Source: CAVTLG01 sp963802635 | Lineage (GTDB): Bacteria > Chloroflexota > Ktedonobacteria > Ktedonobacterales > Ktedonobacteraceae | Direction: 5' to 3' | Length of the DNA: 64,000 nt | Assembly (NCBI GenBank): GCA_963802635.1 | Contig: CAWDJJ010000001.1 | Location: 620,001 to 684,000, forward strand | Shown: in pieces, positions 53,302 to 63,310 of the stretch | Numbering within the stretch: the first letter of the stretch is position 1 | Layout of the letters: each line of letters starts with the position of its first letter | Made by a program: the position numbers and the translations under genes | The notes under the pieces: generated by a model | Seen by the model: the letters and a program-made list of their open reading frames with translations, nothing else | What the model was told of the DNA's origin: nothing | Databases searched by the model: none

Positions 53302-54099
53302 ATGCAGACAAAGCGTTGTACATATTGCCATAAATTACAGCGAGCTGATGCGCAAGTATGCAGCTTGTGCGGGCAAACTTTTGTGCGTAAGAAGTCGATT
53401 ATCAGAAATGTGACGGCCCCATCCATCCCTCGTGCATCGGCGCATCGTGCCGGGCATTACTTCGGTTTGCATCCCGAAGATCAGCCGTATCAATCAAATA
53501 AAATTATCGTACAACGCCCACCTGCAGATGAAGCTGAACAGGTGTTGCAGCCGGAGCCAGGACAGATCATTTTCCCGGATACTGATGAAGCACCTGTCCT
53601 GCATGTATACCGTGCGACACCGCGTCCCAGATCTTCAGCCGGATCAGGTGCTGCCGCTGTAAAGGTCTCACCACCTCCTTACATGCCTCGTAAAGCTCTG
53701 CTGTCTCCGCGTGCTACTTCACTGATGCTAGCTATGTCTTGTATTTTCTTTTTGCTAGCTAGCAGCATTATTGCTTTTGTGCTGATCAGGAGTCACACCG
53801 CTAGCGTAGAGCCGTTGGTGCAAGCCGCGCCAGATCTATTACATAGAGGAACTGTGTTCACGCTCACTGGTCATGGTTTTGGCTCACGCGATCTCATGGC
53901 TTTTACTATTGACAACAATCAAATCATTATGGGCTTGAGCGGTAAACCACTTATAATGCATACAAACGAGCAGGGCATTTTCTCTGCAAATATTCGTGTG
54001 CCGGATGATTGGAATGTGGGTATCCATACTATTTACTCACTTGATGAAGCTCAAGGATCTAGCGTTCCAACCAGAATTACTGTCAACGCTTCAGTATAA
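53302..54099 (+). CDS. Zinc-ribbon, single-helix membrane protein
   Basis: 265 residues. Zinc ribbon CTYCHKLQRADAQVCSLC at the N-terminus, a polar linker of about 110 residues, one membrane helix (LMLAMSCIFFLLASSIIAFVLI, about residues 145-167) and an outside beta domain (FTLTGHGFGSRDLMAFTID, then GIFSANIRVPDDW and GIHTIYSLDE) that looks like an IPT/TIG-type or bacterial Ig fold. Same plan as the genes at 49387 and 54634, with a different outside domain. No clear Shine-Dalgarno before ATG 53302. Function unknown; the plan suits a sensor or surface display. Confidence 0.75.
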   Translation: MQTKRCTYCHKLQRADAQVCSLCGQTFVRKKSIIRNVTAPSIPRASAHRAGHYFGLHPEDQPYQSNKIIVQRPPADEAEQVLQPEPGQIIFPDTDEAPVLHVYRATPRPRSSAGSGAAAVKVSPPPYMPRKALLSPRATSLMLAMSCIFFLLASSIIAFVLIRSHTASVEPLVQAAPDLLHRGTVFTLTGHGFGSRDLMAFTIDNNQIIMGLSGKPLIMHTNEQGIFSANIRVPDDWNVGIHTIYSLDEAQGSSVPTRITVNASV

Positions 54100-54127
54100 G
54101 TTGGTTAAGGTGGCGCGGCTCTTTTGG

Positions 54128-54156
54128 TTGACGCTCTGCGCCTTCTATGCTACACT
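54128..54156 (+). promoter_or_regulatory. Promoter of the ferredoxin gene
   Basis: TTGACG (54128-54133), 17 bases, TACACT (54151-54156); transcription would start near 54163, downstream of which a GGAGGG serves GTG 54217. Confidence 0.6.
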
Positions 54157-54216
54157 CTGACTGGGTATAAAGAGGCTATGCCTGCTAAGAACAAATCTTT
54201 TCGGAGGGATAGAGTC

Positions 54217-54519
54217 GTGCCAACCGTTACGTATATACGTGAGAATGTCCGTGTTGAGATCCCCGAGGGTGATAGTGTACGTTATCCAGCTTTGGAGAAC
54301 GACGTGCCCGTTTACTGTGGGGCGTGGAAATATGCTAATTGCCATGGCAATGGCTTATGTGCTTTTGATCGTGTCATCGTTTCACCTGCATCTAACACCA
54401 ATCCACCGACCTTCCTGGAGAAATTTCGTCTGGGTCGTGATCACAAGAAGAATCCGAATCTGCGGCTTGCTTGCCAGGTAAAAGTATTTGGCGATGTTTC
54501 AGTTGAAACCGTCTGCTAG
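54217..54519 (+). CDS. 2Fe-2S ferredoxin-like protein
   Basis: GTG 54217 is preferred because GGAGGG (54203-54208) is nine bases upstream and the protein then begins with the first beta strand (PTVTYIRENVRVEIPEGD); ATG 54178 is an alternative. About 100 residues. Cys residues in YCGAWKYANCHGNGLC and LACQVKV provide the cluster ligands of the plant/adrenodoxin fold, with the GNGLCAFDRV loop typical of cyanobacterial and Chloroflexi small ferredoxin-like proteins. Electron carrier in the cytoplasm; partner unknown. It stands alone behind its own promoter. Confidence 0.82.
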   Translation: MPTVTYIRENVRVEIPEGDSVRYPALENDVPVYCGAWKYANCHGNGLCAFDRVIVSPASNTNPPTFLEKFRLGRDHKKNPNLRLACQVKVFGDVSVETVC

Positions 54520-54633
54520 TGGCTGCTAAATAGAGCGGTTTGGGAATGCCTGGTTGATATGCTGAATGGCATACCGGGCTATTCCCCAGGGCGCTATGCA
54601 GGCTGGAGGCGTAGCCTGATCTTTTGAGCTTTG

Positions 54634-55653
54634 TTACCTCACCACAAAGTAGAGCCTCTGAGCGAGCTGATTATTCCAATATAATTCTACTGCGCCCTCA
54701 GTTGGTACTGCATATAATACCTCAATGGAGCCATTCTGGGTTTCATTGGCATTAATTACCGTTTTATCTAGCGTTTGCTTATAAAACTGGTTATTGGTAT
54801 ACCATTTTGCCAGTACTGTACCATTCTTATTAGGATGGAGAACAGTAAAGGTTACATAGAAGGTTTGATCTACGGTAAACGCGGTCTGCTCATTACGCGG
54901 GAAATTGCTTTTCGGGTCAATCGCTGATGTTGTAGTAGCAACCGGGATGGTAGCATATGCCACTCCATGATCATTGGCAGTTTGATCTGGAGGATTAGGC
55001 AGTGTTCTGGCTGTAGTAGAATTCACGTCAGGCAGTGATGTAGTCCCAAAGAACACACCAATAGCATTCAGCTTGCCTGTTACCTGAGCATAGTAGCCTG
55101 CAGCACCACAAAGCAATAATGCAATAATCAATACGCTTAATAAGCCACTAATCGCGCGATATTTTGGAATGATGGGCCGTGGTTTTGTGTACATCGGTGC
55201 TACGTAGACTGGCTGTGGTGCTTGAGAGATTGCGGGCAGTAAATGTTCTGCGGCCTGTTCGGGAAGTATTTGCAGTGCCATTGTTGGTTGACGCGTCTCT
55301 GACGGTATCCCCTGATAAGGAACTAGCGCCTGCCCAGGGCTTTGTGAGAATGGGTTCTGAACCTGTATAGCACTTTGTGCCATATCTGGTTGCGGCCATG
55401 CGGGCATAGAATTTTGTGCAGGAGTATTGGATGGCGACCAGGCAGGCATTGGGCTTTCAAATGACAGTTGCGGAGTCTGTGCATTCCATAGCGTGTTGGA
55501 TGCCGTAGCCGGATTCTCTGCGACTTCTGCGTCTGGCATGCTCATCCCCCGACTGTTATTTCGTGATTTTCCCAGCAGTGGTGAAGGCGCTCCACAGTAT
55601 GGGCATGGGGCTTCGTTTTCTACTCGCGCTGTTTTACAATAGGTACAGAACAT
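54634..55653 (-). CDS. Zinc-ribbon, Pro/Gln-rich, single-helix membrane protein
   Basis: 339 residues from 55653. Zinc ribbon (MFCTYCKTARVENEAPCPYC), then about 140 residues rich in Pro, Ser, Gln and Ala (AWSPSNTPAQNSMPAWPQP), a membrane helix (ISGLLSVLIIALLLCGAAGYY, about residue 170) and an outside C-terminal domain (TAFTVDQTFYVTFTVLHPNKN ..., YWNNQLAQRLYFVVR) with beta character. Same plan as its two plus-strand neighbours. Function unknown. Convergent with the ferredoxin gene. Confidence 0.75.
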   Translation of the reverse strand: MFCTYCKTARVENEAPCPYCGAPSPLLGKSRNNSRGMSMPDAEVAENPATASNTLWNAQTPQLSFESPMPAWSPSNTPAQNSMPAWPQPDMAQSAIQVQNPFSQSPGQALVPYQGIPSETRQPTMALQILPEQAAEHLLPAISQAPQPVYVAPMYTKPRPIIPKYRAISGLLSVLIIALLLCGAAGYYAQVTGKLNAIGVFFGTTSLPDVNSTTARTLPNPPDQTANDHGVAYATIPVATTTSAIDPKSNFPRNEQTAFTVDQTFYVTFTVLHPNKNGTVLAKWYTNNQFYKQTLDKTVINANETQNGSIEVLYAVPTEGAVELYWNNQLAQRLYFVVR

Positions 55654-55828
55654 CTTGATTGCCTACCTTACCTTATGTATATAGTATATCTCGCTGTCAT
55701 TGTATTGCTACTGGCATCTAGCAGTGTGCAGAGCACAACTCATCGCCAGAACATTTCTGTATGCACATCAGTATCACATTAGCACTGATAACCCTCTCTA
55801 AGCAAGTTTCACGGGACCCACTAGGGCA

Positions 55829-55852
55829 AAAAGGCTATATATAGCCTTTTTC
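55829..55852. terminator. Perfect 24-bp palindrome with A/T ends
   Basis: AAAAAGGCTATA and TATAGCCTTTTT form a perfect palindrome that reads as an intrinsic terminator on either strand, though no gene ends nearby. The rest of the gap 55654-56001 shows nothing clear. Confidence 0.55.
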
Positions 55853-56001
55853 TCGTCATTATGTATGAATGTGTGTCATCTTCTCTTGCTCTATTGAATA
55901 GTCAGCGCATTGATGTTACCATTGTTTCGTAGCTGTTTCCTTTCACATGCTTTATCTAGCCGCGTACTGGCTGGAGTGGAGATGATCCGTCTTTTGGTGC
56001 T

Positions 56002-56229
56002 ATGGCAGAGACACAAGAGCAATGGTATAATCGTCAGGCTATTGAACGCCTGGCTCAACATATTCCTTTTGAGCAGGATGTTGCTAGCAAAGCGGAGCAG
56101 ATCGAGATGCTACGCGGGCTGGTTATTCGTCATGGACGTAGTATGGACCCGGAACTCTTTGGCTTTGAGGCCCGCTGTGAGTTGATACGCCTGGGACTCT
56201 GGGAGCGCATTGGACAAAGGCATGACTAA
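56002..56229 (+). CDS. Small hypothetical protein
   Basis: 75 residues, polar and helical (ETQEQWYNRQAIERLAQHIPF, EARCELIRLGLWERI), no membrane segment, family not recognised. It has no good ribosome site, but the frame upstream stays open. Its end overlaps the SDR start by eight bases, which favours co-translation and a real gene. Confidence 0.5.
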   Translation: MAETQEQWYNRQAIERLAQHIPFEQDVASKAEQIEMLRGLVIRHGRSMDPELFGFEARCELIRLGLWERIGQRHD

Positions 56230-57112
56230 GAAAACAATTGTGATTACTGGTTGTTCAAGTGGCTTCGGGCGTTGTACTGCTATGGAGCTGGCCGCGCAAG
56301 GTTGGCATGTTTTCGCCACAGTTCGCAAGGAAGTGGACCGTGCTAGTTTGCTTGAAGAAGCAACTTCACGCCATGTGCGGGCAAACCTGACTGCTTTGCT
56401 CTGTGACATTACGCAAAGTGAGCAGGTGGCGGCTCTGGCGCAACAGGTGGCGACGCTCCTGCGCGACGAGACCGTTCCAGCGGAGCAAGCCACTGCCGTG
56501 CCTCCTCTTGATGCGCTTTTAAATAATGCTGGCACTGCCTATGGTGGTCCGCTGGAACTCTTGCCACTTGAAGATCTTCGTGCTCAAATGGAGGTAAACT
56601 TTATTGCTCATGTTGCTGTCATCCAGGCGTTTCTACCTATGCTGAAAGCTGCCAGAGGTATGATCATCAATGTGAGCAGCGTTGGTGGACGCATCTCTAT
56701 CCCAGCGACATCTGCGTATTCCGCCAGCAAGTATGCTCTTGAAGCCGCCAGTGATGCATTGCGTCTTGAGGTGATTCCCTTTGGAGTGCGCGTTGTCATC
56801 ATCGAACCATCTTCCAGCCCTACTAGTATCTGGCAAACGAGCTTGCAGCGTTCGCTGGAGCGTTTAGGGCAGTATAAAGAACATGGCCCTTATGCCCGCC
56901 TCTTGCTCCTGGTTGAGAAATCTGCCAGGCGCTCAAGTAGAGTAGGCTTCCCAGCGCAACGTTTCGCCGATCTGGTGGTACGTATTCTCAATAGTCCTAG
57001 ACCGCGTGCTCGTTATGCTGTACCAAATTCGGCTGCTTTGCTGCTCTTCGTGCGTCGTTTTCTCCCTGATCGTCTTTTGGATACTCTGCTGCGTCGCTCC
57101 TTGAGATGGTAG
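56222..57112 (+). CDS. Short-chain dehydrogenase/reductase
   Basis: NAD(P)-dependent oxidoreductase, cytoplasmic. ATG 56222 gives the classical start KKTIVITGCSSGFGRCTA with the TGxxxGxG cofactor motif; the Arg/Lys after the second strand (TVRKEVD) suggests NADPH. NNAGTAYGG, the catalytic Ser (INVSSVGG) and YSASKYAL (YxxxK) are present. The C-terminal extension to 297 residues and the sequence style match the retinol/17-beta-hydroxysteroid dehydrogenase-like group. Substrate unknown. Confidence 0.9.
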   Translation: MTKKTIVITGCSSGFGRCTAMELAAQGWHVFATVRKEVDRASLLEEATSRHVRANLTALLCDITQSEQVAALAQQVATLLRDETVPAEQATAVPPLDALLNNAGTAYGGPLELLPLEDLRAQMEVNFIAHVAVIQAFLPMLKAARGMIINVSSVGGRISIPATSAYSASKYALEAASDALRLEVIPFGVRVVIIEPSSSPTSIWQTSLQRSLERLGQYKEHGPYARLLLLVEKSARRSSRVGFPAQRFADLVVRILNSPRPRARYAVPNSAALLLFVRRFLPDRLLDTLLRRSLRW

Positions 57113-57233
57113 AAAGGGCATGACTCCCAAAGCTGATATGATACAATAAGTGGAGAAATATTACCACCCAAAATCCGGTGCTTGCAAGCGTCGAAGGCCG
57201 GTTTCATCAAATGATCAGAAAAAGGAAGTTACT

Positions 57234-58145
57234 ATGCTTCTAAAAGATACATTGCTGTCCCTCGCCGATAACCCACGTCTGCGAGAGTTTGTGGTGCAGA
57301 ACAAAGTTACGCGCAATGTCGCGCATCGTTTTGTGGCTGGCGAAGCGCTGGATGACGCTATGCAGACGGCGCATGTGCTCAATCAGCGTGGTATCCAGGT
57401 TGCGCTTGATCACCTTGGTGAAAATGTTTCTGATGATAATGAGGCGAAGGTGGCGACACAGGGCTACATTGATGCTATCAATATCATTAAAAACACGGGT
57501 ATCAAAGCCAATATTTCTATCAAACTTACGGCGCTAGGACTTGACGTTTCTCAGCAACTTTGTGAGCAAAATCTGCGGCGTATACTTGAGCGTGCTCAGG
57601 CTTCTGCTCTCTTTGTATGTGTTGATATGGAAAATTCGGTTTATACTGAGCGCACGATTGCTATTACCTTACGCGCACACGAACACTTTGAACATGTAGG
57701 TACCGTTGTGCAATCCTATCTGCATCGGACGCGCAAAGATATTGAGCAGTTGATTGCCCAGGGTGTGCGTGTGCGTCTGGTGAAGGGAGCCTATAAAGAG
57801 CCTCAGGATGTGGCCTATCAGGGTAAAGGTGAGGTCGATCACAATTATGTGCACTTGATGACTATGCTTCTGGCGCGTGGTAATTATCCTGCTGTTGCTA
57901 CTCATGACGAGGCAATTATTGATGCAGGCTGCAAGTACGCGCGTGATCATGGTATTGGTAAGCCTGCTTTCGAGTTCCAGATGTTGTATGGGATACGTCG
58001 TGACTTGCAAGAAAAACTCGTCAAGCAAGGGTACAACGTGCGTGTGTATGTCCCTTATGGTTCGCAGTGGTATCCCTATCTTATGCGTCGTATGGCTGAG
58101 CGTCCTGCTAACCTTATGTTTGTGATGAGCAATGTCTTACGCTAG
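57234..58145 (+). CDS. Proline dehydrogenase
   Basis: FAD-dependent oxidation of proline to pyrroline-5-carboxylate. ATG 57234 has AAGGAAG upstream; an earlier frame start at 57150 is not supported. 303 residues, the monofunctional bacterial length. The TIM-barrel motifs are visible: NISIKLTALGLD, CVDMENSVYT, VVQSYLHRT, RLVKGAYKEP, ATHDEAII, FEFQMLYGIRRDLQ and the final VYVPYGSQWYPYLMRRMAERPANLMF with the substrate-binding Arg pair. No P5C dehydrogenase gene is adjacent in the window. Confidence 0.93.
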   Translation: MLLKDTLLSLADNPRLREFVVQNKVTRNVAHRFVAGEALDDAMQTAHVLNQRGIQVALDHLGENVSDDNEAKVATQGYIDAINIIKNTGIKANISIKLTALGLDVSQQLCEQNLRRILERAQASALFVCVDMENSVYTERTIAITLRAHEHFEHVGTVVQSYLHRTRKDIEQLIAQGVRVRLVKGAYKEPQDVAYQGKGEVDHNYVHLMTMLLARGNYPAVATHDEAIIDAGCKYARDHGIGKPAFEFQMLYGIRRDLQEKLVKQGYNVRVYVPYGSQWYPYLMRRMAERPANLMFVMSNVLR

Positions 58146-58197
58146 AATAGTAAAAAGCAGACAAACAAAAAAATTTATTATCAGGTAAGGAGGATAT

Positions 58198-58755
58198 ATG
58201 CCTATTCTACCTTTTAAAGGGATCTGGCCGACTATTGCTGCTAACGTTTTTATTGCTCCCGGAGCTATGGTTATCGGAAATGTAACGCTGCACGAGGGTG
58301 TGAGTGTCTGGTACAATGCAGTTTTGCGTGCTGATAGCGCACCGATTATCGTTGGTAGCCGTACGAATATTCAAGATAATTGTACATTGCACGTGGATGC
58401 TGATGCCCCTCTAACAATTGGTGAAGAATGTACTATTGGACATAATGCAATTGTGCATGGGGCAACGCTGGCTGACCGTGTCCTGGTTGGTATGCATGCT
58501 ACCGTGTTATCGCATGCCACTATCGGTGCTCAAACGATTATTGGCTCCTGTGCGCTTATCGCGGAGCATAAACATATTGCTGATCATGTCTTAGCTGTTG
58601 GTGTCCCGGCGCGCGTGATACGTGATCTCACAGAGGCCGAATGTGCCCATCTACTTGGCAGTGCTATTCATTATGCTGAACTGGCCGAGGAATATCGCAC
58701 GTTTGAGTCAGCAGGCGCAACGACGCAAGCTGAAGTGGCACGTCCTGCTGATTGA
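58198..58755 (+). CDS. Gamma-class carbonic anhydrase-like protein
   Basis: 185 residues of left-handed beta-helix hexapeptide repeats (IGNVTLHEGVSVWYNAVLRAD; IGEECTIGHNAIVHGA). The His residues expected to bind the metal are present in CTLHVD and IGHNAIVHGA. AAGGAGG precedes the ATG. Such proteins (YrdA/PaaY type) bind Zn or Co; some are carbonic anhydrases, others thioesterase or of unknown activity. The C-terminus has a helical tail. It is 52 bases after proline dehydrogenase and may share its message. Confidence 0.88.
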   Translation: MPILPFKGIWPTIAANVFIAPGAMVIGNVTLHEGVSVWYNAVLRADSAPIIVGSRTNIQDNCTLHVDADAPLTIGEECTIGHNAIVHGATLADRVLVGMHATVLSHATIGAQTIIGSCALIAEHKHIADHVLAVGVPARVIRDLTEAECAHLLGSAIHYAELAEEYRTFESAGATTQAEVARPAD

Positions 58756-58876
58756 GATATGCTTACCTATGCCACGTCGATCTGTCCTATCTGCGGCTCT
58801 TGCTCAATTTGATGATATTGCCTATGGGTATGAACATATGCAGCTATGCTTGAAGCTGGCAGGAGCATCAGCTAAG

Positions 58877-60899
58877 CTAAGCACTTAGCATAACTTGAAA
58901 TGTCCCCTGTACGGTTGCCTGACCCGGTGGTCGGATTGTGACGGTGATATTCCACAATCCTGCCATATCCAATGCCTGCTGCTCGTCGAATGTGGCACTA
59001 TAGGTTGGGTTGCCTCCCTGTATGGTAGCATGCCCGGTGCCCATATCCATCGCTTGCATATTGGTTGTCAACTGTACCTGTGCATTGCTGACTGCTTTAC
59101 CGCTGCTGTCCTGTATCATGACCTTAACTGTATTGGCATAACCTACGCGCCCAGGCGCTATCTGTAGTTTGACTGTAAGATTGCCTATGTGTTTTACCTG
59201 CACGCTGTTTGCGCTAGTCGCCTGACTTGCTGACTGATTATAACTAATGTCAGGAAAGACGATTGGTGGCGCAAAAAATGCAAGCAGGGCAGCGCATAGC
59301 AAGACTCCTGTGCCTAGTCCTGCCACCCCCATTGTTACCAGGCGTAGATTGCGTTCGGTATTGCTCAAAGCGATCTGGCGTGTGCGCCGTGCTGGCAGTT
59401 CGGCATCGACCACGGGAAGCAGCAGGGCCTGGCGTTTTAGTCTGGGTGTCAGTATATAGATTGCATAAAGACTAAACGGTAGCATCAGGACGATCAGAGC
59501 GCTTTGGACGAGCAGTGTGCGGCCATAGGGATCGTTAAGCCACTGTTGTACAGTAGTGATGCTGGCTTCGCTGAGGTAGATGTCACTGATTAGCAAGATA
59601 CCTATAGCTGCCAGGAAGTAAGGTTTAAGCCGTTTTAATAAGGTGATGAGCGTCTCGGTATGGTAGTGGAGTTCCGAGTTAGCGAAGAGCGGTAGCAGCA
59701 CATAGCCAAGATAGGCGAAGCCACCGAGCCAGATACACTGTGCGATCAGGAAAAGCCAGGCAAATGTTAGTGAACTGGCTTGTGGTTGCAGCACCTGCGC
59801 TGCGTCGCTGGTAAGCACGTACGTGAACAAAAGCAGAACCGCCAGTACTAATCCTATCAACGTATGCTGTTGTGAAAAAGGTGCTCTTGCTGCCTGCGTG
59901 GCTCTACTCTGGGCTGTACTTTCTGACTGTACCCGGTCCTATTTGTTCTGCCTGTGTTGTTTGTTGGAACGCTCGCGCGCTGCTGTGTACGTGTACGCTC
60001 AGTGTGGCCTGTTTGCCTGCACCGGGAACCTTCTCTGTGTGCCTGGTCCAGTAGAAAAGTCCGCTAGCCAACAAGATCAAGATGACGCGTGTAAACCAGA
60101 AACGGGCATAAGTTGTCTCTAGCAGGATATGTGTGAGCAAGCTGAAGGAGAAGCCGTTTCCCTGGAGTGTTTGCGTCAGTGCTGTTGCACGCAAGAAAAG
60201 AGCAATCAGTTCGCCAATCAGTAATATCGTCAGACACAGACTTTGCAATGAGCGCGTTTGCTGCTGTGACAGTGTGAGCAATTCTGCATTGCGTTCTTTA
60301 TCCTGCTGTAACAGGAATTCAATCAATAATGTGCCAGCCCAGAATATCAGCGCGGCCAGCACAAGCCAGCCCCAGGCGACCGACAGCAGTTGTGTGAAGT
60401 TGCCGAGGTTGAGGGTGCGCGTATCCTCAAGGTCGTTGCTGCTGCTGGGACCCAGGATCGTTGAGCCTGGACTTGCGCCCGTGCTGGAGAAGCCAACATC
60501 AAAACCTATGATGCCATGCGTTGTCTCTGCGTCTGCGTTTGCTACTGCGCTCCAGATGACCTCGTAGCTACCTTGTGGTTGTGTCGTTGCTGACTTGATG
60601 GCTGTGGTCAGCTCTCGTGGATCGCTTGCTGAGACCTTGCTTGCCAGGCCCACGTCAATCTGGTTTGCATTCTGTATGAGATAGATGCGCGCGCTGCTAA
60701 TTGAGCTGATTGGCGCATTAAAAAAGATGCTCACCTCTGCCGGTACTGTGTGTACCGTTGAGCCATCGACTGGATCAGAGCCAATCACATAAGCGTGAGC
60801 CTGTGCAGTGGGGGGCTGTATAAACATATTTGAGCAAATATACACCAGGATACTGCATATAAATGCTGCTATTATCACAAAGAAGCGACGTTTGCGCAT
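58877..60899 (-). CDS. CopC-CopD-YtkA-like copper protein, frame broken near 59940
   Basis: Two frames make one gene. The first (from ATG 60899) has a signal peptide ending in AQA, then a CopC domain beginning with His (HAYVIGSDPVDGS), where His1 is the usual Cu(II) ligand, and CopD helices (FTQLLSVAWGWLVLAALIFWAG). The second continues DRVQSESTAQSRATQ and LIGLVLAVLLLFTYVLTS, with further CopD helices (WLFLIAQCIWLGGFAYLG) and a C-terminal YtkA/FixH-like beta domain with a Met-rich NMQAMDMGTG. One extra base near 59935-59945 separates them. The complete protein, of about 670 residues, has the layout of CopCD/YcnJ copper importers. Confidence 0.85.
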
Positions 60900-61462
60900 A
60901 AAGTTCTTTCTATGTTCACCGGATGCACTGGCATATAATCCTGCTATTCTATAGGACCATAGCCGTGTTTCCAGCAAATGTGTAAGATTACCTACGCGAC
61001 AAATTGTAGCATCTTTTTATGAGGATGGACAACTATTCAATTTAGCGAATTTCGAAAAATGTTACCTCTTGCAATGCATATAGATTATATAAAGCTATTG
61101 ACAGAAGCCAACCATGCAAGAGGTATACCATATTCTTTACCTGATTTTTGGCGCGATCCTCAACTCAGACTCAGCTAAGAGTACCATTTTCCCTCACTAT
61201 TGCTGTGTTTTCTCTAAATGTGCAGTAGAAGTACTCTGGTAAATTTTTGGATGATATAGTGCCACATCGGGGCATTGACGACGCAACAAAGCGGGATTAC
61301 AAGGATACGCTCCTGCCCTGTTTCCACCTAATGAATACAGAGTCTAATAAATGCTCACCTGTATCCTGATTCACTTCTATGTTAGAATATGGTATTCGCC
61401 TTTTTAGGTATGGATTGAAGAAAAATACCCTTTTGTGGATGAACATATTAAAGGGATGGAAT
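60900..61462. other. Divergent intergenic region
   Basis: About 560 bases between the CopC-CopD gene and the glycosyltransferase-like gene. CCTCTTGCA (61064-61072) and TGCAAGAGG (61113-61121) form an inverted repeat around a TTGACA (61098-61103); TATACC follows at 20-base spacing, so a regulated promoter is possible. No gene seen. Confidence 0.45.
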
Positions 61463-63217
61463 GTGAGAATTTATAAAATCAGCTTCTATGGAATTATCGC
61501 TGGCGGAATTATCTGTTGTGCCACGCTCTTTCGTATCTTGCTTATTGCGAGAGGCTGGCCGCAACTGAACAGTGATGAAGCGACAATGGGATTAATGGCT
61601 CTCCATATTTTCCACCATGTAGATTTTCCCTTTGTTTTCTACGGCCAGAATTAACATGGGAGCCGGAGAAGCCTATCTCGGTGTTGTGATGTTCTGGCTA
61701 TTTGGCCCCACAACATTTGCATTACGCATGGGCCTGATGCCGCTGTACGCACTTTTTCTCGCTTGTATGTACTGGATAACCAGTATACTTTATACAAAGC
61801 AGTTAGCTCTGGTTGTACTGCTCTTACTTAGTGTCGGATCAGGTGATATGCTCGTGAAGCAACTCATGGCAAACGGTGGACTTGCCGAATTGCTCTTCCT
61901 GGGAGCGTTGTTTTTCCTACTAAGTATGTGGTTAGTACACTCCTCCACCTCTGAAGCATCTCTAAGCAGGCTCGTTGGTTACGCAGCCTGGGGACTCATT
62001 GCTGGTCTGGGTCTCTGGAGCGATTTCCTCTTCCTGCCATTTGCTATCGTCTATGGGGTATTTCTTTTGATCTTTTATCGACGTGGTACCTGTGCAGATC
62101 TCTCCTGATGCTGCTCATCGGTTTTTTTATTGGTCTGTCTCCCTATATCGGATTTTATCTGACCGTGCCGCCAAGTAATGTATCATCACATCTTTTTGGG
62201 AGTACGTCTGTTCCTTATCAGAAGCAAGGACTGGCAAAGAAACAACTCAAAGGGCAAACAACTAAATCGACACAAACCAATATAACGCCAACATATATTG
62301 GCGACGACGGGGTGGCGGTTCCGCCTCCAACATTGTTGCGGCAGGTGGAAGGCACATTTCTCCTGGCTTTACCAGTGGTGACGGGTGCGAATGCTCTCTG
62401 CACGTTGTCTGCAAAAACCTCCTGGCCTCTCAGTTTGCAAGTAGGCGCACATCAGTTACAATGTACTGCGATCCATATTGCTTGGGGATTCACGTTGGTG
62501 CTCCTCTGGATGATTGCGGTTATATTCTCTGCCCAGACGGTATTCATGTATCGACGAGATACGGTCGATCATACAGGCTCTGCCGACGCACGTGAGGTAA
62601 TGCGGTATGTCGGACGTCTCGCATTATTGGGGAGTGCAGGACTCACGGTGCTACTGTATCTGGTAACATCTACACCTGCCATTGTGCCGTGGTCTTCAAG
62701 TCGCTATCTTACTGGCCTGATGGTTGCCACGCCAGCCGTCATCGCGCCACTATGGGATGCTCCCAGATATGCAAAAGCGCTGTTCAAGCCGCTAGCGGTC
62801 CTCGCAAAATATGGTATCCTGCTCCTGGGCTTTACCTATTTATTGCTATCAACGGCGCATGCCATTGACCTTGCACCAGGAACGCAGAAGGCCGCTCAAA
62901 ATGATGATGCATTGATTCACTATTTGTTAACGCATGGCATCACTCATTTTTATTCTGATTACTGGACATGTAACAGGCTAATTTTCGAGAGTGAGGAGCG
63001 TGTCGTCTGCAGTGTCGTGGATGAAAATCTTCAAACTGGATTAAATCGCTATGTCCCTTACTATCAGATTGTCTCTGCCGATCCACGTGCATCCTATGTT
63101 TTTACTGCCAATTCTGTATTTTCTAGAGTATATGCACAGAAAAATGCTCAAAATATACAGCCGTATCAATATTCTACATTCGGCGGCTATGTGATCTATC
63201 AACCGCCAGGCTCATAA
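61463..63217 (+). CDS. GT39-like membrane glycosyltransferase, two frame breaks
   Basis: Three frames make one protein of about 584 residues. The first has a membrane helix and the outside loop RGWPQLNSDEATMGLMA, resembling the Asp/Glu motif of dolichyl-phosphate-mannose-type (GT39/PMT) enzymes. It stops after FVFYGQN; dropping one A from TTAACATG (61651-61655) continues as NYMGAGEAYLG. The second frame carries several helices and stops after YRRGTCADLS; the third resumes near 62095 as SLLMLLIGFFIGLSPYIGF and ends with an outside domain (HFYSDYWTCNRLIFESEERVVC). The start is uncertain: GTG 61463, ATG 61439 and ATG 61379 are all open. Likely transfers a sugar from a lipid carrier at the outer face of the membrane. 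Confidence 0.7.
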
Positions 63218-63310
63218 ACACATCCTAAATGAGCCACTGAGTTCTTACATTTCCCTGTTTTTGACATTTACCTATACTATTTACGAGTACAGGCTGCGTA
63301 GCAGTGCTAG

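Noticed and set aside
58769..58888. Short frame of 39 codons (MPRRSVLSAALAQFDDIAYG...) after the carbonic anhydrase-like gene.
   Set aside because: No Shine-Dalgarno, overlaps the convergent CopC-CopD gene end, no family.
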